Positions 48,201 to 60,200 of a stretch of 64,000 bases of DNA are shown one piece after another. The position numbers and the translations under genes are program-made. Below the pieces are notes generated by a model. The model was not told where the DNA came from and did not search any database. It saw only the letters and a program-made list of their open reading frames with translations. Position 1 is the first letter of the stretch; every line of letters starts with the position of its first letter. Source of the stretch: Chelonoidis abingdonii (lineage: Eukaryota; Chordata; Testudines; Testudinidae); the NCBI RefSeq assembly GCF_003597395.2, contig NC_133774.1, forward strand, positions 460,197 through 524,196, in the 5' to 3' direction.

Positions 48201-51200
48201 CCATGACGCTGTCCAGGCAGTTGAAGTAGGACATATCGTTGACAGCCTGGGTGGGGTTCTCCAGCAGCTCCCGTACCGTCTGCAGGGGGAGACATGTCAG
48301 AGCGAGCAGCGGGGGGACAGAACAGTGAAGCTGAAAGTCCCCCCTCATCCTCCATTCCTGACTGTTCAGAGCTCCAGCCAGGCCCCCCAAGTGTGATCAC
48401 TAGTACCACCTCTTCCAGCAGGAAAGACTCAGGGATCCCATGCTCTGCACCACCCCCAGCTCTCCCAGTGTGTCCCCTGCCTCGGCGGCCCCCCTGCCTC
48501 CCCCAGCTCTCCCAGCGTGTCCCTTGCCTCGGGGTGCCCCTCGCCACCCCCAGCACTTCCCATGCCTCGAGCAGCCCCCCAGATCTCCCAGCATGTCCCC
48601 TGCCTCGGGCGGCCCCCCAGCTCTCCCAGCGTGTCCCCTGCCTTGGGCAGCCACCTTGCTCTCCCAGTGCATCCCCTGCCTCTGGCGGCCCTCTGCCACC
48701 CCCACCCAGCTCTCCCAGTGCTTCCCATGCCTCGGGCGGCCCCCCAGCTCTCCCAGCACGTCCCCTTCCTTGGACGGTCCCTCACCTCCAGCTCCCGCAA
48801 GGCGTTGTCACACTCCTTCTGGCCCGGAGCCTGCTGGGTGCACATTGTGATCAGCTGGTTAATGCTGTCGGTCACGGCTCTGCAAAAACAAACAGAGGAG
48901 AGATACTCAGGGGCCACCTCCACCACCACTGACCCAGCACCACCAGCAGGGGGCACTGCAGGTTGCGGGGGCAGGAGCTCCCAGCCTCTCGCAGCAGGAG
49001 GCACTGCAGCACCACAGTGAAGAGACTGGATCAGGATAAGCTCCAGGCAGCTCCAGACCTGACTGAGCCCCACAGATGTCAGGCCTGGCCTCGACCTCAC
49101 ACAGAGGGGCCCACGCCTGAAAATCCTTCACTGTTTGCTAAGCTTTGCATTTTCCAGTCCCCAGCACCCAAACACATTGCAGCCAGAACCTGTCTGCAGG
49201 AGACACGCCAGTTCCCTTTCTGACAGCCACCTCACAGCAAAAGTCATCACCTTGTGAGCTGCTCTACGCAGAACAAACTGGCTGTGGCCACGTACGTCAG
49301 AGCAAACCTGGCTGAGGCGGGACTGCTCCATTGAACTCACATCTCTGGGACACAAGGTCAGGCATTTCAGAGCAGTGAATGTGTGCAAACCCAAGATGTT
49401 CTTCGTAAGCTCCCCCAACCAGCCCTCTATGTTGGAGATCTGGGGATACAGAGTCACAGCGAAGTGGAGTTGAATTTTTGGACTGGACTTCGCTCCACAA
49501 ACTTCACTTCAGCCATGATCCAGAGCAATGGGGTACTTTTCATTCTGACAGATGGAAGCAAGGCTGCCCCCCCCAAGCGCATGGAGCCCACCAGCACAGG
49601 CCATCATCCACTTCCCACATCGTCAGCATTGGCCAATCCTTCCCAAAGCTGGAGTAACCATCCCTACTGGGGGCACCAATTAAACCCTCACTGGATGAGC
49701 AAAATGGCCCAGCTGGATGCAATTCTCTGACTCCTAGAACACTGGGATCCCGCACGGCGTCTCTACCAAAGCAACTTACTGCGGTTCACAAAACCATTGA
49801 CAAGCTGCCACCAAGTCCCTCCTAGGAGGTTGTTACAAGACCCACACTCCCTGCCTGGGTGAGGAGTGTGCAGAACTCCTCAAGCAACATGAAGCAAGTG
49901 GCGATTCAGATATCCCCACGCGTCTTTAGATGACGTGAACATTCCTAGCAGAGCAAGATGAGAGCAGGGTATCACGGAATGGAACACATGATGTCCAGCT
50001 GCAAAGGACACCATGAGAGAGGCTGGTGCTGCTCAGAAGCCTCCAGCTAAGCGCCACCAGCCAGTCTCTCCAGAGAGCTGTGCTGCCCACCTGGCACACA
50101 CTGCAGAGCGGGATAAGGACGGGAAGGCTGAGGAGAGGTGAAGAAACAATGGCGGCAATACAAACAGCACTAACGCAAACCGAAGGAGACTCCCAGCCTT
50201 TCACCGCAGCAGAAAGCGAATGGGTGATCCAAAACAATGCAAACAGGCACCTCTCTCCTGAACTCCTGGAGAACCTGGCAAAAGCCATGGCGAGCCAGCT
50301 TCATATCTAGAATCAGTCAGCAGAACAAAATACCTGAAAACTGAAGCAGAGGAAAAGCAACAGCCTTGCCAACACTTGAGAAAGATCCCTGCCTTGCCAC
50401 CACTTACTGTCCCGCCTCTGCTAAGCTGCAGGTACAAATACCCTTTACAGAACTGCCCCTGCCCTCGCTACCCTGTGTGCAGATCATGCAGGTTTCAGAT
50501 CAAATTGCAGTGCCGGTGATGAAGTGCTGGCACTCAGCATTGGCACTGAGAATAGCTTCCAGGCCAGCAGAAGACAGGTGCGGTATTCCCAGATTTTCCT
50601 GTTGCCTAGAACAGGATCTGGCACACAAGCCTCCTGTGCAAACTGTCACTGGTCCTACCAGTGGAAGTGGGTTGTGTGATTGTGGCCTGTTGCTGTGAGG
50701 CAGTCAGTTTCAAGATTCACTTGGACAAAAACACAGCTTCCGGGAGTCCAACAATGGACTGTCCTCAGGGCCCAGGTCTAGCAATGACCATCCCAGCACC
50801 ACTCCCCAGCATTGTATTTACAGAGAACACAGCTGGCTGGCAGGGCCGGACAGGGACTGCCGGCGCCTAGAAGTCCTAAACGCGAACATAAGAGACGGCC
50901 TAGGACTGTGGAAGGGGGAGACTTAACCTACTACCAAAAAGATAGTTTCCAGCTGCTTCCAACTACACCAAACAGCCAACAAACAGCTTCCTGGAGGGGG
51001 CCAGGCTGGTCTATGACCCAGAGCCTGTGTATCTAGGGGTTACGATGGCCTGAACCACGACTGTCAAGGAAAACCTCACCAAGACCTCCCTGAAAATAGA
51101 AGAAACAACCTGATGAGCAGCCAGTTGGGTGGATGTGGGAAGCCCAAGTGCAGCCCCTGCCTTGTGCTGTCCTGGAGCAGAGTCCTGCTCCCCGCCGTGG

Positions 51201-54200
51201 CACTAGCAGACACACTGATGAATGAAGCCAGCAGACTGCAACTGTCGGCAAGGGCTGCCTGGTCTCTCGTGGTCTTGTACAATGTCCTTCTCCCAGTGAT
51301 TCAACTGCTAAGACAGATTATCTGACTGTCTATGTAGATGCAAATGCAATATATACACACAGGGTGCCTAACTGCCCAGCCAGAGGGCCCTGGCACTGCG
51401 GGCACTCGCCCGTCTCCCTCCCTGTGGGGCCGGACAGCAGGGCACCAGACTGCGAACGGCATCTCCTACCGTGCTGCAGCTGCCAGCTGGTTCTTGAGGT
51501 TGGGGGCAGCGGGGTCTGCAGAGAGCGCCTTAGCGGCCAGGAGCAACTTGCTGGAGGACATAGAGATGCTCTTCAAGTTCGACACCACCTGTGCTTGGGC
51601 CTCCTTATTCTGGAACCAGTCAAGAGACCCACCAGTCACCCCTGCAGGTCACTCAGAGCCAGCCCTGCTCAGCCACACCTCCTGCCCCTGCCCACACCCC
51701 CAGCAGCCCCTGCCAGGCTCAACCCAATTCAATCAGAACTTGCCAGTGCCCTCTATCACCAGACAGCCACCCCTTTCCCAACTCCGCAAACAGCCCAACT
51801 GCCAGCTGAGCTAACCCACCAGTCACACTGCCGTCCGGCCCAGGCACTGCATCAGCCTCTCACACCAACCCCCCAGCCATCCCACCTACAGCCAAATGGC
51901 TCTTTAGCTAGCCACTGCATCAGCCCCCCCCAGCCAGCCACTGCATCAGCCCCCCCTGCCAGCCACTGCATCAGCCCCCCAACGCCAACCCCTCAGCCAG
52001 CCACTGCATCAGCCCCCTCAGCCAGCCACTGCATTAGCCACCCACACCAACTCCCTCGCCAGCCAAAGACTGTATCAGCTGCTCACACCAACCCCCTACC
52101 CAGCTAGCCACCTATGCCAAACCGCCAGCCATCCCACCTACCTGCCAAATGACTTCTCTGCCACCTGGCCCAGACACTGGATAGCCAGCTAACCCCCAGC
52201 CATCCACTGCACCAACCAACCACACCAACCCCCCAGCCATCCCACCTGTCTGCCAAACACTCTTCAGCCATCCAGCCCAGGCCACTGTAACGGCCGTTCA
52301 CACCCCAGCCATCCACTGACTAGCCAGCCAACCACCCCTGGCCACTGTAACGGCCGTTCACACCCCAGCCATCCACTGCCAATTAGCACAGCCAGCCAGC
52401 TGCTCGCCTCAGCACCCAGCCCACCCCAGCCAGACACCTACTGTACCAATTGCTCCCGCAACCCCCCTGTCAACCAACCCACCCATTAAACTCCCCCTGG
52501 GCCGGTCAGCAGCAAGGCGCCTGCTCTTACCGGGGACTGGCCAGCCATCTCCACGCCGGCTTCCAGGAACTCATTGAAGTCCTGCCCGAATTTGCCAGAG
52601 GACTTGGCCAGGTCCTGGGGGGTGCCCCGGGAGGCCTGCACCAACTCGTTGGCAGACAGGTTCAGCCCAGCTGCTGCCTGGTTCAGTTGGCTCTGTGCCT
52701 CCTGGAAGCTCTTGGTGCTGGGTGGGAGCTGGGAGCAGAGACAGAGGTGTTGGGGGGGGCGACACACAGGAGTGGGGAGGTCACAGCCACAGGTGTGCAA
52801 GCCCTGCTCCCTCTGGAAAGTGCAGGGAGCCCTAGAGATGGGGCACACGTCGATTCCAATAGCAGGGGCTGGCAGCAGCACAGACACAGACAGCCAGTGC
52901 CCACGCGCTGCCACCGCCTGGCGTGCCAGGAGCATGTAGCTGTGCTGGCAAAGCAGCCTTGCCGCTCAGACGACTGAGCAGTGCCTGGCCAAAGGTGGAT
53001 TCAGCAGGGCACGTTGCTCCTAGTTCAGAAATCATCCCCTGAAACGTGGCCCAGGGCAGAGTTAGCTGATGCGAGAGGCCCCACCCCATAGGACCTGCGT
53101 TGGGCACTTGTTCACAGCACCAAGAAGCTTGCCGTCTAGTGTCACTGTGGAGGGGAAGTGGGGCTGAATCTTGGGGAACGCGTGTCGGAGTGAGCAGCCG
53201 GCTCCCCCCTTGTGGTAGGGGGACCCTCCTGGAGAGGGCTGCAAGGAAGGATCACGCTCCAGCCCCATGGCAGGAGGGATGCAAGGAGCATCTCCAGCTC
53301 ATCTGGCTGCACTCACCGACTCAGCCAGCAGCTTCTTGCTGGCCTCGCTCACGGTGCGAATGGCGGCGTCTACGTCCCGCTGCCCCGGGAGGCAGTTCAC
53401 ACAGCGGTTCAGGGCCTGAGACACGGCCTTGGCCACCTGCCGGGAGACAGGGACAGTCAATTGCACGCGCACATGCCTGCTCCTCCCTGGAACCTCCTTC
53501 TTCACAGACCTGTCCCTGGAGGGTAAATGGTGGGCACCTTCCCTCAGCCCCACTGCTGGGGCCAGGGGACACCCTCAAGCCCACCAGTGCCTGGGGAGAG
53601 GGGACTGCTGGCTCTCAGGGTGGCCGGGCTGGGGGTTGCTGGGGGCCTCGCAGTCACCTGGGCCAGGCGCTGCTGGCTCTCGGGGTCGCCCGGTTTGGGG
53701 GGACGCTGGGGGCCCTGCACTCACCTGGGCCAGGCGCTGCTGGCTCTCGGGGTCGCCCGGCTTGGGGGGACGCTGGGGGCCCTGCACTCACCTGGGCCAG
53801 GCGCTGCTGGCTCTCGGGGTCGCCTGGCTTGCCCACGCTCTTGCGCGCCTCCTCGATGAGGTTTCCAGCTTTATCCATGACGTCGCTAGCGCACTCCAGC
53901 ATGGCACTCTGCACCTGGGGGTCGGACGTGTTGGCTGCGACGCCGCGGGCAGCCTGGCTGAGTGAGCGCAGGGCCTGGGCCACATCCCGGGCAGCAATCC
54001 CTGGGAAAGATGCGAGGCGTTGACCCAGAGTGCAGAGAGCCTCCCTGACACACAGCCACACAGACATCAGGGGACCCCCTCCCCTGCTCAGACATCCCTT
54101 CCCATTTCCGGGCCATGGGGCCAGCCACCCTTCCATCCAGGCCACGGGGCCGGCCCCTCCACCCCCATTTCTTCCATTCACGTTGGGGGGCTGGATAGTA

Positions 54201-57200
54201 TTCCTGCCCACAAGCACCGGTCCCAGCTGTTACATTTACCTTCCTGCTGCCACCTCCAGCGTGAGTCATGGGGGGCACATGTGCACAGCACCCATCAGTG
54301 GGGCAGGGCTGTACAGGGCCATGAACACAAGACAGGCCTGGGTCTGCTTGCCTGCCCCCAGGCTTGGAGGGCTCTGCCCTGGTACCTGTATAGTTCTCGT
54401 TGCCCTGGGCCACCTCCCCCAGCAGCTGGGCGATGGCGGAGCTGACGGCCTTCGTGCTGTTCCCCAGGTCCTGGGCACACTTCTCCATCTGGGGGCAACC
54501 AGAGAGGGTTCACTCACCACCCCACAGGTCACCCCACATCCTCACCCCAGCCCCTTACTCCCACTCCTTACACCAACCCCCACGCACCCACCCTCCTACT
54601 CCCCTCCTCACCCCAACTGCCCATCAATCCCACCACCATCTCACAGCCCACCTGCCGTCCCTCCTCATGCCTGGCCACCTACGCACCCATCTACCTCCTG
54701 GGGCCCTTACCGTCTCCCCCGGCAGGGGCTTGAGCTTTCCGTCTCTGGCAGCAGCCTTGGCTTCTTGCAGGTCTTGTTCCAAGCTCTGCACCATGCTGAG
54801 CGCCGAGTCTATCTCCAGGGGCCCACAGGTCTCCTGAGCCTGCAGCAGGAGAAAGGAACTGAGCCACACAGGCAGCAAACCCTGCTCCTGGCATCTGTAC
54901 TCTCCTTTCTCGGTTAGTGCCCTCAGGGGCAGGCCAGGGAGGTGCCACTTACCTTCTGGGCAGCTGTCCGGAGCTCGGCGAGGGCTGCGGCCAGGTTCTT
55001 GGCACACTGGCTGAGCTGCATGGCAGAGGCCTGGTCCATGATGGTAGGGACAGTGGCTTTGGCTGCAGCTACCATCTTCCCACCAGGCTGTGGGGTGGAA
55101 AGGATAAGGCATGAGAACAGGACAGGAGGCAGCACTCCCATCCCATGCTCAGCAGAGCCCCCGCACTCTGGAGGGGCAGGCAGGGACAGAATCCACATGT
55201 GCTAAGCAGATAGAGCCACTCAGCTTGCCACTAGGGTCAGAAGAGCAGAGGGTGAGGCCAGCCTGCAGCACAGACCAGGTGAGGGGAGTGCCAGGGCGCA
55301 GGTCTCCATGCCAGCTGCAGGTGGGAGCCCGGCTGGTACCTGCAGGAAGTTCTGGCTGGCCGCGATGAGCGCGAGCTGAGCGCTGGGGCTATCTGGCTGG
55401 GACTGGCTTCCTCGCACACCCTGTACCAGCATCGGGATCTGATCCGCCACCACCTGCAACCAGACAGGAGAGTGAGTCAGTGGGGAGCCCAGGGTGGGCA
55501 GCGGGGAGAGAGAGGGGACATGAGTGAAACACACCCCAGGGCCAGGGAGTGGGCCCTACGCCAGGCTTGGGGGCAGAGCTGGGCTCCCTGCGCTCCTGCC
55601 CAGGACAGGCCATACAGAAGGGTGAGCTGTAGCAGAGCTGGAAGAGACTGTGCGGAGAGCAGAGTCGGACTCTCATTCCCTTCCCCCACCAGGAGAGGCC
55701 ACTCCGAGAGCAGGGACTCGGAGCTGACGGCCAGGAAGGGACCAGCAGATCCCCATGTCCAGTGGTCCCCAACCTTTTCGTCTGGGTGGTCGTGGAGCAT
55801 CTGCCGAAATGCTGCAGAAATTCGGGGGCGACGCCTCTCGATGACGCCGCTTGTCAGGTTTGTTTAGCAAGACCTGTTCTCCACAAACCCAAGCTGGCTG
55901 ACATTAATTATGTTCCTGCCATTCTGTTCTTTATCAATTGACTCCCTTATCACTTTCCCACCATTTTGCCCAGGACTGAGGTCAGACTAACCAGCTGATA
56001 GCTACCCGGGTCATCCCACTTGACTAGAGCTCGGAAATTTCCCCAGTATTCCAAGGTTTATTACAAATCAAATCAGCAAGGTCAGAGATCTCCTCAGCCA
56101 ACTCTTCTAGGACGCTGGGGTGCACGTTATCCGAGCCTGCTGATTTCAACAGGTTCTTCCCTAGTGGATGTCATCAAACATCCTCCTTTTTTTCCAATCC
56201 TTTAATAACTACTTCCTCATCCTCATGTGATACACGTGCATTGGCCTGCTTCTTACCAGAGACAGAACATGTCTCCCTCTTCTGCATCATTCACTGTTTC
56301 ACCATCTCCATTTACTAATGAGCTTATGCCACTGCCAGGCTTTATTTTGCTTCTGATACTTGAAACATCTTTCTTACTGTCAGCCCTGCCACCCGTGGAT
56401 TTCTCCCTTTCTTTAGCTTCCCTCATCAATGTTGTGCACTTTACAACTTTCTGTTTATACTGATTGCTATCTCTTTTCTTCCAGTTGTTAATATATACAT
56501 ATTATTTCTAGTTGCTGTTTTCACTTGCCCCCTTAACCAGGACAGTCTTTTAACCCAAGTTGTCTTATTTCATGATCACGGAATTGTGGCTTTTTAGTTA
56601 TCTAATAATGCCTCCCAGCCGACCAGCAAGAGGGTGCTTTGTGAGCAGGGTCCTTCCCCCTCCCTGCCAACCTGGGAGACGCCATTCTGAGAGCAGGAAT
56701 AACCCCCACAACCCTGGAGAAGTTCCTCCCACCCTCAGAGGGGGCACACCAAGAGCAGGTACCCCCCCAATCGCTCCAAACTGGGAGAAGCTGCTCCCAT
56801 CTCCCTGCCAACCTCAGAAAGGTCACTCAGAGTAGGGATCCTCGCCCACATTGGGAGAGGCCACTCCTACCCACCCCCACATGGGAGAAGCTGCCCTGGG
56901 ACCCCTAAGCACCCCCAGGCCTGGGCTGCAGGACTAAGATCCTGGCACCGCAGGCTACCTCCCACAGTCAGCAGTGAAAAGCTTTCCATGGGGCACTGCA
57001 GCTCCCCATCCCTCCAGGGCTTCTCCTGTGCCCAGCTCTGACGCCAGGTGGAGCCCAGGCTCAGTGTATGCCAGTGTCTGGCGGGTGCAGAGCAGCAGCC
57101 AGGGGAAGGGCTGGGTGGGGTGACCCTGCACTGCAACTGCTGGGATGGGGCAGCCCAGGGGGGTCGGGAACACCCTGCTCCTTACCTTGCAGCTCTGCAC

Positions 57201-60200
57201 CAGCTGCTGCTGCGCAGCTGGGTTCTTGTTGGAGGCGGCGGCGTGCTGCGCAGCGGCGATGGTCTGCGTGGCGGAGGCTGCAGCCTGCTTGGCTGTGTGC
57301 TGGCAGGGAGGAAGCGGCAGGTGCGTCAGAGCTGCCTGGTGCCCAGGCTGCAGGGCCCAGCGCACCCTCCTGGAGTTGGCCTGGGGCTCTTGCCTGACAC
57401 TGGGGAGCAGGAACCGCATGTGCAGCTCTGGGGGCCTGGCCAGCACAGACCCCGCACTCTGGGGACACCACACCCCAGCCAGCTGTGGGTGAGATGCAGG
57501 CACCAGCAGAGCAGCGTATTCACAGAGCCACCCCAGCCCTCTGGGCAGGGAGCCAAGAACTCATCCCAGTGTGGGGTGGGGCAGAGGGGTCTCTGTAGGG
57601 TGCGTCGAGAGAAGGTGACTCTGTGCTCCAGAAAGCTGGGAGGTCCCAGACACCAGCAGTCCCTGCTCCTGCTCCTTTGGCAGCCCCTCAACCTCCTGAT
57701 CCTTCCACGCAGAACTCCCCCGACTTACAGGCTCACTCATCACCTGACCCTTCTGCCATAGCCCCCCTCCTCTCCCAGGCAGCTCACCTCCAACTTGTGC
57801 ACAAGTTTCTTCTTGATGGCATTCTGAGCTGCGGCATTGGTCGCTATGCGGAGACCCTCAGCCGCTTCCCGGAGCCGCTGCTGCTGCTCCTCGCTGTCTG
57901 GGTGGGCTGCAGCCCCCTGGGCAGAGCAGGAAAACCTATTAAGCCAGATGCCTCCCAGACTGCACCCAGCAATCTCTCCCACCCTGACAGCAGCTGCTGT
58001 ATCTCACCCTTAGCACCAGAGTCCCCCCAGCTTGGTTCACTACACCACAAGAGCAGGGGTCTGCAATCCGAGCCCCGGAAGAGCATGATGCTTCTCTTTA
58101 AGAGGTCAGTAGTGAAAGAAGTAACAGCACTGCTATTCAAATGCCATTATTATTAGGTTTCAGACTCAACAGCCCTATTGAGGTGCACGGAACCAGTGCT
58201 CAGAACCCGGCACAGAGAACCTCATGGACTGAGAAACAAGAATGAGCTCCTGCCTGAGGGTAACGGAGGGCTGCAATTTTACAGCCTTGGGACCCCCTCC
58301 ATGGTACAGTGGACAAAGAGAATATCTGTATATGTTTATATGAAATACTGACATGTAAGTACGCCCAAAAATACCCTTGACAGTTGTCAAGTGAGGTCTA
58401 ATACAACAGAAGTAAAGTGAAGTGTGACAATTTAAAGGCAAGTTAAGAATAAGTTCAAACGCATTTCAGTTCGAACTGGTCTTCACAAGTGTTTTCAAAT
58501 TTTAAAAAATGCTTTGTATATGAATAGTTATTAATATAGTATTTATGCAAATATTAATTAAAAGAATGCTTAATGTTAAACAGGCAATAAAAGGTAAAAA
58601 TGTAATTATATTAGCAAAAACAAATATAGTAAAAAGTGAATTTCATGGTAATTAATTATCTGCTAATTTTAGATTAGGCACATCCATCTGCCATCAAAGC
58701 AATGTTAAAAAATTTCGATCTAGTCTCCTCATTTAGGGGCTGATCGCCAGTAAACACATCACTTCATCTTAAAATGTGAGTATGAGGTTACACTGAGGCC
58801 TGCCTGCTTCTTAATAGAAAACAGTTTTGAACTTTGTCACTCACAGCCGCCCCCCCAATGCCTGTAACAGCCCCAAACGCTCAAACCTTGAAACATTCAG
58901 TTTAGTTTCATTTTAAATGACTAATTACAGGGCGCTCAGACCTGCACAGAACAGGTCCCGGGGTAGTCGCCTCTCTGCTCTATATGCTGAATGCCTGACA
59001 GGGCCTGCCCTGCCCTCCCCAGGCTGCGCCAGGCCTGCACTCAGCTGGAGAGCTGCAGCTCTGCTCTCTGCTAGTCCTAGCACCAGGTTGGGGCTGTCTG
59101 CCCTGCACAGACCAGGAGCCACACTGGATTTCCAAAGGAAGGTTGAATCCCGCCCCGCCCCTCCCCGAGTGTCACAGACCTTCGCTGCCTCCACCATCTT
59201 GGCTGTGGCGTCAGCCAGCATCTTGGCAGCACTTAGCAGCTTGCGTGAGTTCTCCAGGTCCGTCTCCCCCTCAGCATCAGCTTTGATGGCATTTACGAGG
59301 TCAGAGGTTGCCTGAGCCAGAATACGAGCCTGGCGCACCATTTCCCCTGGGGACCAAAGGAAGAGCTGCCTTTCAGTGAGCCCTGGACATCACCCACCTG
59401 CACAGCACATGGGACTGCAGAGGGGTCAGCCGGCACCCCCCCTCCCCGAGGCAGGGTCAACCGGTGCCCCCACCCCGTCCTGAGACCGTGGCAGGGTCAG
59501 TCAGCACCGCCCCCTGCAACCCTCGCAGCAGGGCCAGCTAGCACCTCCGACCTGCACCCTCACTGGGAGCTCTCATGTCCCTGCTGGCACCAGCCTGCAC
59601 CCCACTCCTAGGCCATGGCAAGGTCAGTGCAGGCCTGGCAGAGACAGACCCTTCACCTTGTGAGATCACAGCATGGAGCAGGCCCTCTGCCAGCAGCCCA
59701 TGCACAGCCACAGCAGGCCACCACCCTGGAAGATGCTGTTACCCTGTGATGGCCTCTCCGACACCCCCCAGCCCTCCCCCCCACGGTGCTCCAGGCTCCC
59801 TCCCCTCACCCGCATCGCCCATGGAGCTGAAGATATTCTCGGTGACGTTGAGGATGGTGTCGGTGGCCTGGTCGTAGCGCCCGATGGGCTGCCCGCCGGT
59901 GGCGTGCTGCTTGATGTGCTGCAGCAGGTCGTTCAGGGCCTGCGTCACTGCTGTGGCTGCCACCCCCACCTGCTTCAGCAGCTGGTCATCGTTGGTGGCT
60001 GCCTGGGAGGCCTCCACGCAGCCTTCCGCTGACTTCGCCACCAGCTTGCCAGCCTCAATCAGCTGCTCCTGGCACACAGGGGAGCTGATCGTGGGAGCCA
60101 CCACCTGCAGGAGAAGGGGGAGACCTGTTACTGACCTCGTGCCTGCGTCCACCAGCACTGCAGCACACACAGGGTTAATACTACCCTGCCCCGGGTCCGG

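Noticed and set aside
53654..54217. Minus-strand reading frame continuing through the TLN1 donor at 53791
   Set aside because: It begins with real TLN1 coding sequence but then reads intron and duplicated units in a shifted frame; the family length and the next exon's phase support the donor at 53790-53791.
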